64,000 nt of DNA from Rhodanobacter sp. A1T4 (lineage in GTDB: Bacteria > Pseudomonadota > Gammaproteobacteria > Xanthomonadales > Rhodanobacteraceae): assembly GCF_014207185.1 (NCBI RefSeq), contig NZ_JACHCP010000008.1, positions 124,001-188,000 on the forward strand, written 5' to 3'. The notes beneath the pieces are model-generated. The model searched no databases. It was not told the origin of the DNA and saw only the letters and a program-made list of their open reading frames with translations. Every line of letters begins with the position of its first letter. The first letter of the stretch is position 1. A program made the translations under genes and the position numbers. Positions 53,042 through 61,492 of this stretch are shown here, one piece after another.

Positions 53042-54004
53042 TTAAACGTGAGCACCGAAGAAAGTGGGCCGACCGCGCTGCCTTGATGGGAGCGGCCGAT
53101 CGCGCGTCATGGCGGAGAACGATTCATCGCGCATGCGACGTCCGCCTCGACGCTGGTCGCTGCACAGGCCTGAGAGCCACGGAATCAGCGCGCCGATGGG
53201 CATGGCCTCGCCGAGAAGGTTTCCCTGTGCCAGGTCGGCGTTGAGGGCAAGGACGAAGTTCAGGTCATCCTCACGCGATACGCCTTCGACGGTCACCGCC
53301 GCACCGATACCGTGCACCATCGCGACGATGCCCTGCAGGAGCCGTGCGCCGCGTACGTCGTCACTGCATTTCTCGACCAACGAACGATCGATCTTGATGT
53401 AGTTCAGAGGCATATAGCGAAGGTGTTCGAGGGCGTTGTAGCCCGTGCCGAAGTCATCGAGCGCGAGAACAAATCCATGTGCCCGGAGGACGTTCAGGTT
53501 GCGCAGTGCGTGTGCGTTCCTGACCAGCGGGGCGCTCTCGACGATCTCCACGATCATGCGCGAGGGATGATGTCCGGCCTGTTCCGTGAGGCGAATCAGC
53601 TCGTCCACGTTCTTGCGGTCGACGATCCAGTCCCATGGGACATTCATGGCGACCGCGACGTCGCTGTGTCCGGCACGATCCAGGGTCGTAAGGCAGGCCA
53701 GGCACGCGGACATGACCTGCCGTGTAAGGGCTACGCCAAGGCCCTCGTCAACGATTTGTGTGAGAAAAGCGTCGGGACGCAGGATGCCCCGGGTGGGATG
53801 CCTCCAGCGTGCCAAGGCTTCGACGGCGACGACCTTGCCATCGGCAAGGCGGAACTCCGGCTGAAACCACAGTTCGATTTCTCCGCGTGCCAATGCGCCA
53901 CGCGCGTCCACTTGTTCGACGGGAAGATGGTGCGGTGCGGACTGCGGTGCGGACGCGCCGCCCGGGCCCGCGGAGGGCACGGTGTGTGCGTGTGTGTTGG
54001 CCAT
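53042..54004 (-). CDS. EAL-domain protein, probable c-di-GMP phosphodiesterase
   Basis: 320 residues from the ATG at 54004 (GGAAA six bases upstream; a GTG at 54037 is an alternative). No receiver, PAS or GGDEF domain: it is a stand-alone EAL domain of about 240 residues. Motifs: WFQPEFRLADGKVVAVEALARWRHP (EAL), MNVPWDW, IVEIVES (second Glu), LDDFGTGYNALEHL (DDFGTGY, intact), YIKIDRS (Lys), VTVEGVS (Glu) and a degraded QGYLF-type end, QGNLLGEAMP. The main metal and catalytic residues are present, so hydrolysis of c-di-GMP is plausible. Its closest relative in the window is the degenerate EAL protein at 56564. It diverges from the ECF sigma gene at 54160. Confidence 0.85.
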   Translation of the reverse strand: MANTHAHTVPSAGPGGASAPQSAPHHLPVEQVDARGALARGEIELWFQPEFRLADGKVVAVEALARWRHPTRGILRPDAFLTQIVDEGLGVALTRQVMSACLACLTTLDRAGHSDVAVAMNVPWDWIVDRKNVDELIRLTEQAGHHPSRMIVEIVESAPLVRNAHALRNLNVLRAHGFVLALDDFGTGYNALEHLRYMPLNYIKIDRSLVEKCSDDVRGARLLQGIVAMVHGIGAAVTVEGVSREDDLNFVLALNADLAQGNLLGEAMPIGALIPWLSGLCSDQRRGGRRMRDESFSAMTRDRPLPSRQRGRPTFFGAHV

Positions 54005-54159
54005 GGGCGTTTCCAGGTGACTGCTTGACGTACTCACCTGGGAATGCGGCGATTTGCTGGGAAACCCGACAGCGGATGTAAAATATTTATGGACGGGACG
54101 GCCCTACGGTGGGACACATCGATGTAGATTGGCGATGGCGGGAACGGCAAGGGCGACGT

Positions 54160-54732
54160 ATGAACGGAACGGACAGTGAGACGGATGGTTTCTCGGACTT
54201 GCTCGATCGGATCGCGAAGGGCGATTCGGCCGCCTTGGGCGAGGCATATTCAACCGTCTATGCGGAGATGAAGCGAAGCGCCCGTAGCCAGCTGCGCCGC
54301 GGCGGCGGCAGCTTCAACACGACCGCGCTCGTCAACGAGACCTATCTCCGTATCGTCAATTCCAGGATGGCGCCAAAGGATCGTGGTCACTTGCTGGGCA
54401 TTGCGGCGAATGCCATGCGCCAGATACTGGTCGATCATGCGCGCCACGTGGGTGCGCAGAAGCGGGGAGGGGGGCTTATGCATCTCACCCTCGATGCATC
54501 CCAAATGCAGATCGCCGATCCGGCAGGCGAAGTCCTTTCGTTGGACGACGCGTTGTCGGAACTGGAGAAGATCGATCCCGTCCTGGCCAAGGTGGTCGAG
54601 TGGCGCTACTTCGGTGGTTACAGCGAACGAGAAATCGCCGAGAACCTCGAAGTCACTGAGCGTACCGTGCAACGCTATTGGCGTAAGGCACGTGCCTTTT
54701 TGCTCGTGCAATTGGCCGACAACCATGTCTAG
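54160..54732 (+). CDS. ECF sigma factor of the kinase-linked (EcfK/TIGR02999-like) type
   Basis: 190 residues from the ATG at 54160 with AGGG six bases upstream. Region 2: FSDLLDRIAKGDSAALGEAYSTVYAEMKRSARSQLRR and TTALVNETYLRIVNS, then RGHLLGIAANAMRQILVDHARHVGAQKRGG, the pattern that marks the TIGR02999 group. Region 4: LSELEKIDPVLAKVVEWRYFGGYSEREIAENLEVTERTVQRYWRKARAFL. This group has no anti-sigma factor; in Xanthomonas its member EcfK is activated by phosphorylation by a PknS-type kinase. Two kinases of that type lie 5-8 kb away, making a PknS/EcfK-like pathway likely here. Targets are not known; the nearby adhesin and EAL genes are candidates only. Confidence 0.85.
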   Translation: MNGTDSETDGFSDLLDRIAKGDSAALGEAYSTVYAEMKRSARSQLRRGGGSFNTTALVNETYLRIVNSRMAPKDRGHLLGIAANAMRQILVDHARHVGAQKRGGGLMHLTLDASQMQIADPAGEVLSLDDALSELEKIDPVLAKVVEWRYFGGYSEREIAENLEVTERTVQRYWRKARAFLLVQLADNHV

Positions 54733-55215
54733 CTGTCGTGTTTGGGTCCGATACCGCGCATTCATCCGGTAAGCGACATAGATCGTCTCTAAGTCGCTGC
54801 CTTGCCGGTTCCAAAGGCGCAACGACTGCCTCTGTCCCCCTAGCCCGAGGCAATCCCGTTGATCCGCACGGATGCGGACGGCTGCGACCGCCATGTCGTG
54901 AGGCACTGCATGAATTCAGCGGGGAGATATCCGGACTTTCTCCCCGCCATTTTTTGCGAACGCATTCGGGCGGTCATGTCGGGTTCTGCCGTGCGCTTGC
55001 GCATTAGGAGATACCTGAGGAGTTCTTTCGAGGCCGATTGCATGGCCGAAGCCCTCTTGTATGCCCATCCAAGGATGGGTCCGCATGAATTCGCGCCTGT
55101 ATCGCATCGTCTTCAACCACGCGCTTGCCCTGTGCCAGGTGGTGTCGGGTCGGCGTCGGGGTGCTTCCCGGCGATCGATTGCGGTCGCTCCCCAAACATC
55201 GAGGACACGTTTGTC
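54733..55215. other. Intergenic region after the ECF sigma gene
   Basis: About 480 bases. It carries a terminator-like hairpin at 54919-54955. A long plus-strand frame extends upstream of the glycosyltransferase start but its sequence looks non-coding. Confidence 0.4.
54919..54955 (+). terminator. Terminator-like hairpin
   Basis: GCGGGGAGA (54919-54927) pairs with TCTCCCCGC (54939-54947), followed by CATTTTTT. It lies 190 bases after the sigma gene. Confidence 0.65.
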
Positions 55216-56067
55216 ATGTTGGACGTAAGTCACCTCAAGCACTTCAGGCCGCTGATTGTCACGCCGACGCATAGCCACTCGGTATTCGTCAACTATTTTC
55301 AAAGCGTTCTGAATCTTATCAACGACGTCCGTCAGTTCGAGATGCCGGTCTGCGTTTATACGCTCGCTGGGGAGAGTCTCATTACGCGTGCGCGGAATCG
55401 TTGCGTGGCGACGTTCCTGGATGACCCTGCTTGGACACATCTGGTATGGGTCGACGCCGACATCGGGTTTCGTACGGAGGCCCTTTTGAGGCTCCTCTTA
55501 TCCGATCGCGACATCGCCGCCGGCATCTATCCACTGAAAGTGGATCAGTGGCCGGCCGAGGGTCTCACGGTGGGCATGAACTATCGTGAGTTCGTCGACC
55601 GTTGCGCCCGTTACACCGTGAATACGGGACATTCCGATGACGCTGTAGTCCGCGTGGATGTCGACGAGGACGGGTTCGTCCAGGTGCGAGAAGCGCCGAC
55701 GGGTTTCATGTGCATCAAGCGGGGCGTCTTCGACAGAATGAAAGTCGCCTACCCCGAGCTGAGCTACGTTCCGGATGGTATCGGGGAGATAGCGAGCCAC
55801 AACTTCTTCAATTTCTTCGACACCTCAGTCGACCCCACGACGAAGCGCTTCCTTTCCGAGGACTATCATTTCTGCCGCCTGTGGGAGGCGATCGGCGGAA
55901 CGATCCACGTCGACGCACTGTCCGATCTCACCCATCATGGGTACAAGACGTACACGGGAAACTTCGCCGAGAGTCTGAAGCATTCCGTGGCTCACGCCAT
56001 CGGTGCGCCGACAGGTTTGCGTTACGAGATGAGTGGTCTTCATCATCTTGAACGCATTCCCGCGTAA
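55216..56067 (+). CDS. Glycosyltransferase-like protein
   Basis: 283 residues from the ATG at 55216 (GAGG 11 bases upstream). The start RPLIVTPTHSHSVFVNYFQSV, then SLITRARNRCVATFLDDPAWTHLVWVDADIGF, has the shape of a GT-A nucleotide-sugar fold, with VDAD as the DxD metal site. Later segments (EAPTGFMCIKRGVFDRM, FLSEDYHFCRLWEAIGG, LTHHGYKTYTG) fit the acceptor side, SEDYHFC resembling the ED-Y catalytic region of family 2-like enzymes. The donor and acceptor are unknown. It stands alone, followed by a terminator-like hairpin. Confidence 0.65.
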   Translation: MLDVSHLKHFRPLIVTPTHSHSVFVNYFQSVLNLINDVRQFEMPVCVYTLAGESLITRARNRCVATFLDDPAWTHLVWVDADIGFRTEALLRLLLSDRDIAAGIYPLKVDQWPAEGLTVGMNYREFVDRCARYTVNTGHSDDAVVRVDVDEDGFVQVREAPTGFMCIKRGVFDRMKVAYPELSYVPDGIGEIASHNFFNFFDTSVDPTTKRFLSEDYHFCRLWEAIGGTIHVDALSDLTHHGYKTYTGNFAESLKHSVAHAIGAPTGLRYEMSGLHHLERIPA

Positions 56068-56563
56068 GACACCCAAGCAGAACGCACCCCTGACAAAGCC
56101 GCGCAGTGCGCCCAGCGGAAGTCGTGACGATGACCGAGTCGCGGTGAGGTATCGCTGCTCGATGCGGCGGTCCATTTATCTGGATCTTCCGATTGATTCA
56201 CCTTTGTCGTGTTGGCTGCGCCATCGATTCGGCTTCGACAAACTATCACTGCGTGTCGGGTTCTTGTATCCCAATCCGCATTCCTGATTGCTACAGCGTT
56301 GGCGGCGATCTGCCGTCGACGCGGGTGTGGCCTTTCCCTGGTTCCCCCCTTTGGGCCACGCCATCCTGCTAAGGATGTGCAGGACGTAACAGCACTGTCG
56401 TGAGACAACGCAAGCCGGCGGGGAGGAGTTTTTTTATCACTCCCCGCCACCCTTTTATACCCGCCTCAAACTGACCACTTGTGGGTGCTGAGTGTACGGC
56501 TCGCCGCAAGCCGGTTCGTCGTGTCCAGCCATGAGCTAAGCAGATCCAGGCAGATGGGAGGCG
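56068..56563. other. Intergenic region between the glycosyltransferase and degenerate EAL genes
   Basis: About 500 bases between convergent genes. Apart from the hairpin at 56417 I see no gene, repeat or RNA signature. Confidence 0.4.
56417..56456 (+). terminator. Terminator-like hairpin
   Basis: GGCGGGGAG pairs perfectly with CTCCCCGCC around a T-rich 14-base loop, followed by ACCCTTTTAT. The stem resembles that at 54919. Confidence 0.6.
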
Positions 56564-57388
56564 TTATGAAGGCGCCCTGGACGATGTCTGCTTGTGCTTG
56601 AGCGACGAACGCAGGTCGTCTCGGTCGTTGACACCGTCGACGGTCACTTTGATGTTCATCTGGCGGAGCATATCGATGAGTGATCGCACTATGACGGCAT
56701 CGCGCAACGATCCATGCCTTGCCTCCACGAGGGAGGCGTCCAGCCGGATGCTTGCGACAGGAAGAGAACGAAGGTGATGGTGTGTATGGCGGGCCGAACC
56801 GAAGTTCGACAGACACACTTCGACCCCGTGCCAACTCAGCTCGGCGACGCCACCGATTGCCGATGGCATGTGCACAAGCGGTGTCTCGTCTGATATCTGC
56901 ACAACCAGGTTGTACGGCACCACGTTGGCGTCGCACACGACCTGCAGCGCCAAACTGACTGCTCGGGCATCCTCGATCCAAGTCCAGGGCACCGTCACGC
57001 ACACGCTAAGGTGGCGATGACCGTTGTCCGCCAGCGTCTTCAACACACGCGAAGCAGCCACGATGCCGTGATCCAGATGCTGGCGCCTCTCGTGAGCATG
57101 TATCTCTGGCATCCTCGGCATCCTCGGCATCCTCGGCATCCTCGGCATCCTCGGCATCCTCGGCAGCTTCGGCAGCTTCGGCAGCTTCGAAGCTGCGATC
57201 GGCAAACGCGAGAGGATTTCGATCGCAACGATTCGGCCCGTCGACACGCTTAGCTGCGGTTGGAAGCTGTCGAATGAGGAGATTCTTGATGTCCGGCTCT
57301 GGCGTTCGTCAGACCCGATTGGGAGAAGCCCTGGAGCTGGTATCGCCTTCCTATCCAGGATAAACCGGGTAAAGCGTGGATCGGACAT
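56564..57388 (-). CDS. Degenerate EAL-domain protein with tripeptide repeat
   Basis: 274 residues. Order and spacing of motifs follow the EAL protein at 53042 but nearly every catalytic residue is changed: FQPQLSVSTGRIVAIEILSRL (EAL to EIL), CVTVPWTWIEDARA (Asn of MNVPWDW lost), VQISDETPL (Glu to Asp), LSNFGSARHTHHHLRSLP (DDFGTGY to SNFGSAR), IRLDASLVE (Lys to Arg), VTVDGVNDRDDL (Glu to Asp). Between the EIL motif and the next helix, a run of KLP x3 and RMP x6 replaces normal sequence, encoded by a 9-bp minisatellite. It cannot be an active phosphodiesterase. Either a decaying gene or a catalytically dead c-di-GMP or protein-binding regulator; the long open frame favours some retained use. 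Confidence 0.7.
   Translation of the reverse strand: MSDPRFTRFILDRKAIPAPGLLPIGSDERQSRTSRISSFDSFQPQLSVSTGRIVAIEILSRLPIAASKLPKLPKLPRMPRMPRMPRMPRMPRMPEIHAHERRQHLDHGIVAASRVLKTLADNGHRHLSVCVTVPWTWIEDARAVSLALQVVCDANVVPYNLVVQISDETPLVHMPSAIGGVAELSWHGVEVCLSNFGSARHTHHHLRSLPVASIRLDASLVEARHGSLRDAVIVRSLIDMLRQMNIKVTVDGVNDRDDLRSSLKHKQTSSRAPS
57108..57188. repeat. 9-bp minisatellite inside the degenerate EAL gene
   Basis: Six perfect units of GGCATCCTC (57108-57161) followed by three of GGCAGCTTC (57162-57188). On the coding strand they give RMP x6 and KLP x3. Because 9 is a multiple of 3, changes in unit number keep the frame. Confidence 0.95.
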
Positions 57389-57588
57389 CGCTGCTGTCGG
57401 CCATGGTCATGCTCGTAACGAAATCGGGAGCTCTCATAGTTGAGATGCGTGGAATGCGGCGGCAACCCGACAGGTTGTTCGGCCGACGGTAGTGCGTGCG
57501 GAAAACCTGTCGCCTTTCGCGGTCAGAGTTCGCATTACATGGATGAGACCTCCCGTCATTCGATTCGCTTTCATGAGGACGCGATCGA

Positions 57589-57617
57589 GTCGGGTTTGCT
57601 AGAGATTCTGCGCATTA
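57589..57617 (+). repeat. 29-base dispersed repeat, copy 2
   Basis: Differs from 52988-53016 (opposite strand) at two of 29 positions. It lies 34 bases before the small gene at 57651. Confidence 0.6.
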
Positions 57618-57650
57618 GATTGAAATGGGATAAGCAATGGAGTCGAAGAC

Positions 57651-57869
57651 ATGAAAGCTGATCACATCGAATACCGCATCAGTGGCAGTCTTCAGAACAC
57701 CTGGCAGATCTTCAGGCAGGACATGCAGATAGGCATCCGTCGCTCCATTTTAGATGCTGTAGGTTTTGCGACTCACCTCGCCGAGCGCGAGGCTACGTTG
57801 AGCTTCGCTTCGACGAAGGTCACCATCGATACGTCGCTTCGGGAACTCCGGGCTTTGCATTTCGCCTGA
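57651..57869 (+). CDS. Small hypothetical protein
   Basis: 72 residues; GGAG lies eight bases before the ATG. No signal peptide or membrane helix. The sequence (SLQNTWQIFRQDMQIGIRRSILDAV ... ATLSFASTKVTIDTSLRELRALHF) suggests a helix-strand-helix fold, but no family is recognised. It is 43 bases before the KfrA-like gene on the same strand, so the two may share a transcript. Confidence 0.45.
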   Translation: MKADHIEYRISGSLQNTWQIFRQDMQIGIRRSILDAVGFATHLAEREATLSFASTKVTIDTSLRELRALHFA

Positions 57870-57912
57870 GTTAGCTTGGAATTCATTCATCGCTGCGCGG
57901 AGGTATTTGTCA

Positions 57913-58473
57913 TGCCCAAAGGCATCACGCAAGAGCAGGTCATTGCCGCGGCTGACGCGTTAGTCGCCGCTGGCGAGCAAACGACGTTCAAGAAAATTCG
58001 TGCGCAGCTCGGCGCAGGCTCTCCCAACTATGGTTAGCCGCATGTTGGAAACATGGCGTGTTGCGCTCGCTAGGCGGCTGGGCCAGATGCTCTTATTGCC
58101 CGATGTGCCGGTGGAAGTAGGGCAGGCGTTTGCCGAGGCATGGCACCTCGCCATGGCCCATGCGGAGTCTGTTGCCCAAGCCTCATTCGATCAAGAGCGG
58201 AATGTCCTCTTTAACGCGATGGCCGATGCACGAATGCTGGCGCGGAGTGCGGATCAAGCCCGTGAGGTCGCCAATACGCGACTGGCGGAAGTCCAACGTC
58301 TCGTGGAGCAACAGGCCGGTCAACTCGCGGAGCTCTTGCAGCAACGCAATGAGCTGCAGCAACGTGCGGATCAGCTTGCCGAGGCCTTCGATGCATATAG
58401 AAGGCAGCATGACGACCGAACGCGAAGCCAAACCGGCGCATGTTCGGGTTGCGGAGAATCGAGCGCACACTGA
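57913..58473 (+). pseudogene. KfrA-like DNA-binding coiled-coil protein, frameshifted
   Basis: From an ATG behind GGAGG, the first frame reads PKGITQEQVIAAADALVAAG, then TTFKKIRAQLGAGSPN, the start of the KfrA N-terminal domain, then meets TAG at about 58024. The +1 frame continues the domain (VSRMLETWRVALARRL) and then a long coiled coil (AREVANTRLAEVQRLVEQQA, QLAELLQQRNELQQRADQLA). KfrA proteins have exactly this plan: helical DNA-binding head, then a coiled-coil tail; they are plasmid or mobile-element regulators. One extra base near 58016-58024 explains the break. It may be a true mutation, a sequencing error, or a programmed shift. Confidence 0.65.
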
Positions 58474-58546
58474 AATCGATAGCCCGTTGGAGCGGTTGAG
58501 AACGGCGTTGCAGAAACAGGGCAGACATGCACGACGCAGACATGCA

Positions 58547-59398
58547 CTACTTTGATTCCAGATATTGGCCAGGGGAGCAACCGATCATTTTCCGGAAGTC
58601 GTTATACAAATGCGCCTGATCGAAGTAGCCCATGTTCTGTGCGAGTGTCGCGCCCGCTACAGGCTCGCCTGCGGTGAGCTGAGTGAGTACGTCATACACG
58701 CGATAGCGCTTGATGACCCAGCGTGGGCTCGCGCCTATATATCGATGGAATAGTCGCTGGAGTTTGCGTTCTGGCAGGCCAAAACGGGTGGTGAGATGCT
58801 CCACGCGTGTCACTGCACAGTCGTTCGCTATGGCCTCAACGATGCGACACGCGATTCCCACGTTAGGGTCGCGCGCAGGCAAGTGGGTGATCAAGAATTT
58901 TGCAGCAGCCTCCACCATGGCGTGATCATCGCCGCACATCAGTACACGCTGCTCAGCGGATACAGCATCGGGGAAAACGTGTTCTGCGGTCACAGACGAA
59001 TTGGCGATCGTGCTGATGGGTTTTCCGAAGAATGGATAGAACGCGCCCGGGCGAAATTTGATGCCAAGAATGCTGTCCTTATCTTTCAATTCACGGGTAA
59101 AGCGACGCAACTGCACACCGTAAATCTTCGAGCGACCCGGTGCGAATACGAGATGTACGCTCGGATGCGGAAGCACGATCCGCGTCTGTGGCGAGCACCC
59201 CCGAAGATCCCAGGTTTCCAACCAGAAATGCTCGACCCACTCGGTCAGTTCACTCGGTGGCGCATGGCGCCTGTGCTGATAAGTCCCTGGCGAAGGCGAA
59301 TGGTGCAATACACCACAGCCCTGTCCAAATGCACTCCGATCAAGCGGGCTGTCTGGGGCGACCTGCTGCGTATTCGGATGTCGGCTTTTTCCAATCAT
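58547..59398 (-). CDS. AraC-family transcriptional regulator
   Basis: 283 residues from the ATG at 59398; a TTG 18 codons upstream is less likely. The N-terminal part (YQHRRHAPPSELTEWVEHFWLETWDLRG ... LPHPSVHLVFAPGRSKIYGV ... KDSILGIKFRPGAFYPFFGKP) is the sensing domain typical of this AraC subgroup. The C-terminal 100 residues form the double helix-turn-helix (VEHLTTRFGLPERKLQRLFHRYIGASPRWVIKRYRV ... LAQNMGYFDQAHLYNDFRKMIGCSPGQYL). It diverges from the NTF2-like gene at 59521, a possible target. Confidence 0.88.
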   Translation of the reverse strand: MIGKSRHPNTQQVAPDSPLDRSAFGQGCGVLHHSPSPGTYQHRRHAPPSELTEWVEHFWLETWDLRGCSPQTRIVLPHPSVHLVFAPGRSKIYGVQLRRFTRELKDKDSILGIKFRPGAFYPFFGKPISTIANSSVTAEHVFPDAVSAEQRVLMCGDDHAMVEAAAKFLITHLPARDPNVGIACRIVEAIANDCAVTRVEHLTTRFGLPERKLQRLFHRYIGASPRWVIKRYRVYDVLTQLTAGEPVAGATLAQNMGYFDQAHLYNDFRKMIGCSPGQYLESK

Positions 59399-59520
59399 CT
59401 TCGCGTGACTCGCGATGCAATAAGAGGGCAGATTTCCGGGGAGGGGGCGCAAGGATGAGGTTGTTCAGCGATGTGCAACCTCCCTGGCGCTCATCCTACT
59501 ACCACACGAACCGAGAGCTC

Positions 59521-60003
59521 ATGCTTATGAAAATAGCCACGATGATTCTTCTCTCTTGCTTTGCTTGCTTTGTATGTAACGTAACGAGGCCGGCGTCACT
59601 GGCCGTCGCAAGTCCGGTTACGTCAGGCTCCGGCACATCAGAGCTTGAGCCGATAAGGACGGTTGAGTTGAAATTTTCGGCATTCAATCGACACGATGCT
59701 GCCGCTATCGAAAACCTCTACGCCAGCGATGCAATCCTGCGTAGCCCAGACTATCCTGAGCTCCTTGGCAACTCGAAGATCGCCGATACATACCGTTGGA
59801 TTTTCGACGCCATACCCGACGCGAAAGACAGCATCGTCACCATCGAAAGTGCGGCGAACCATGTCTACGTTCAGTTTGTCCTGTCCGGTCATCTGAAAGA
59901 TGCAGGAAACAAACCCATCAGCGTTCGAATCATGTCGGTTTACACGATCAAGGATCACCTAGTTGTGAGCGACTCAACCTACTACGATCGAAAAGCGCCG
60001 TAG
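59521..60003 (+). CDS. Secreted NTF2/SnoaL-like protein
   Basis: 160 residues (ATG at 59521 or 59527). Signal peptide about 1-31 (IATMILLSCFACFVCNVTRPASLA). The mature protein has the SnoaL-like cone fold pattern: FSAFNRHDAAAIENLYASDAILRSPDYPELLGNSKIADTYRWIFDAIPDAKDSI, then VYVQFVLSGHLKD and VYTIKDHLVVSDSTYYD. The family includes isomerases, cyclases and non-enzymatic binding proteins; the reaction is not predictable. It diverges from the AraC regulator. Confidence 0.75.
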   Translation: MLMKIATMILLSCFACFVCNVTRPASLAVASPVTSGSGTSELEPIRTVELKFSAFNRHDAAAIENLYASDAILRSPDYPELLGNSKIADTYRWIFDAIPDAKDSIVTIESAANHVYVQFVLSGHLKDAGNKPISVRIMSVYTIKDHLVVSDSTYYDRKAP

Positions 60004-60172
60004 CTATGGCCGCTTGCTCTACTAGCCATGCCGGGTGCCTTTTTACTACCTTCCGGCGCATCTCTGAGCGCTCTATTTGGCCTTCCAGGCGGTGGCACTA
60101 ATGAGAAGGCCGTTCACTGCAGTACAAAAAAGATGAGGTGACATGCGCTTCTATTGATTGCGTATCGACAAC

Positions 60173-61060
60173 TCACGCAAGGACCGAGTTGTGCAGGCGC
60201 TGCAGGATCAGTTCGGCCAGGCGAGTCACGGCTGGTGACGGTTCCGCTTCGCTGCGATACAGCGCAAGGCCAAGGGTTGGCAATGAGGGAAGATGTGCGT
60301 TATGCGCATCTAGCGCACGCAGCTCCGACGGCAAACCTAGTGGTGTGCGCACGCTGATGCCCAGGCCAGCTTTCACCGCAGCCCAGGTTCCCGCCAGGCT
60401 CGCGCTGGTGAAAGCGATACGCCAGGAAATACCCGCGCGATCCAGCGCATCAATCGCCGCCGTTCGCATCAGACAAGGTGCATCGAGCACCACCAGCGGC
60501 AGCGGCTCGTCACTTTCGCGCAGCGTGGCAATTTGTTCGCTATCACCGATGATCCATCGCATCGGCAACGTGCATATGTGCTCGGCATGCGCCGTGCCAG
60601 GCTCGGTTTCCCAAGCCAAAGCCAAGTCGAGCTGGTCCGCGCCCAGCGACTGCAGCAATACCGCATTGCGCGCTATGTGCACTTCCACCCGCAATTTCGG
60701 ATGCGCGCGCCTGAAGTGACCCAATATTTCCGGCAGCACGTTCTCGCCGAAATCCTCCTGCATGCCGAGGCGCACGGCACCATCGAGTTGAGTACCACGC
60801 ATAGCGCTGACCGCTTCATCGTTGAGCTCTAGCAGACGTCGTGCATAAGCCAGCATGGTTTCGCCTGCTTCGGTCAGCGCCATACCACGACCTGCTTTGC
60901 GTAACAGCGGCGTACCGGCCTGATCTTCCAGCTTTTTCAGTTGCGCACTCACGGCAGAGGTCGATCGGGCGAGCCGCTCCGCAGCCTTGGCAAAGCTGCC
61001 CAGTTCGATGCCGGCAACGAAGCTGCGCATGACGTCCAGATCAAAGGTGATGCGTTGCAT
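60173..61060 (-). CDS. LysR-family transcriptional regulator
   Basis: 295 residues. Winged helix at about 6-65 (DLDVMRSFVAGIELGSFAKAAERLARSTSAVSAQLKKLEDQAGTPLLRKAGRGMALTEAG), then the effector-binding domain (VRLGMQEDFGENVLPEILGHFRRAHPKLRVEVHI ...). It diverges from the three-gene operon at 61163; this LysR, carboxymuconolactone decarboxylase, DUF4865, tautomerase set is a recurring cluster, and the regulator presumably controls it through the palindrome at 61079. Confidence 0.9.
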   Translation of the reverse strand: MQRITFDLDVMRSFVAGIELGSFAKAAERLARSTSAVSAQLKKLEDQAGTPLLRKAGRGMALTEAGETMLAYARRLLELNDEAVSAMRGTQLDGAVRLGMQEDFGENVLPEILGHFRRAHPKLRVEVHIARNAVLLQSLGADQLDLALAWETEPGTAHAEHICTLPMRWIIGDSEQIATLRESDEPLPLVVLDAPCLMRTAAIDALDRAGISWRIAFTSASLAGTWAAVKAGLGISVRTPLGLPSELRALDAHNAHLPSLPTLGLALYRSEAEPSPAVTRLAELILQRLHNSVLA

Positions 61061-61078
61061 ATAACCATCCTGCTTTAC

Positions 61079-61102
61079 GGGATTATGAATTCATTAATTC
61101 CC
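61079..61102. promoter_or_regulatory. Candidate LysR operator (palindrome)
   Basis: GGGATTATGAATTCATTAAT followed by TCCC is a near-perfect palindrome centred on TGAATTCA. It lies 18 bases before the LysR start and about 60 before the divergent operon. Confidence 0.55.
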
Positions 61103-61162
61103 GATTTTCAGCATCATGTTGGATCGCTAAGGTAGGTTCCGTCAAACCACTCAGAGCCACCC

Positions 61163-61492
61163 ATGTCCCTCGATCCTCACTATGGCCAACAATCCCTGGG
61201 CGACCTGGCTCCCAAGCTGGCCGAACTCACCGACCAGACGCTGTTCGGCGACATCTGGCTGCGCCCCGGCTTGACGCCACGTGAGCGCAGCCTCGCCACG
61301 GTGTCGGCGCTGATCGCCCTCAACCGGGTCGAACAACTCCCGTTTCATTTGCGGCGTGCGCAGGACAACGGCATCGGTCGCGACACGCTGGCCGAGTTGA
61401 TCACCCATCTTGCCTTCTATGCGGGATGGCCAAATGCGGCATCGGCAGTATCGGCACTGCGCACCGTGATGAATGAAGCGAAGACGCCATGA
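61163..61492 (+). CDS. Carboxymuconolactone decarboxylase-family protein
   Basis: 109 residues. The family core is complete: FGDIWLRPGLTPRERSLATVSALIALNRVEQLPFHLRRAQDNGIGRDTLAELITHLAFYAGWPNAASAVSAL. The usual AhpD-type CxxC is absent (NRVEQLPFHL), so a decarboxylase/isomerase-type role is likelier than peroxidase activity. First gene of an operon; it overlaps the DUF4865 gene by ATGA. Confidence 0.9.
   Translation: MSLDPHYGQQSLGDLAPKLAELTDQTLFGDIWLRPGLTPRERSLATVSALIALNRVEQLPFHLRRAQDNGIGRDTLAELITHLAFYAGWPNAASAVSALRTVMNEAKTP

Noticed and set aside
57108..57188. CRISPR-like array
   Set aside because: Units are 9 bp with no spacers; it is a coding minisatellite.
57440..57661. 73-codon plus-strand frame
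   Set aside because: No ribosome site and only the short SGLLEILRI segment is shared; it overlaps the better-supported start at 57651.
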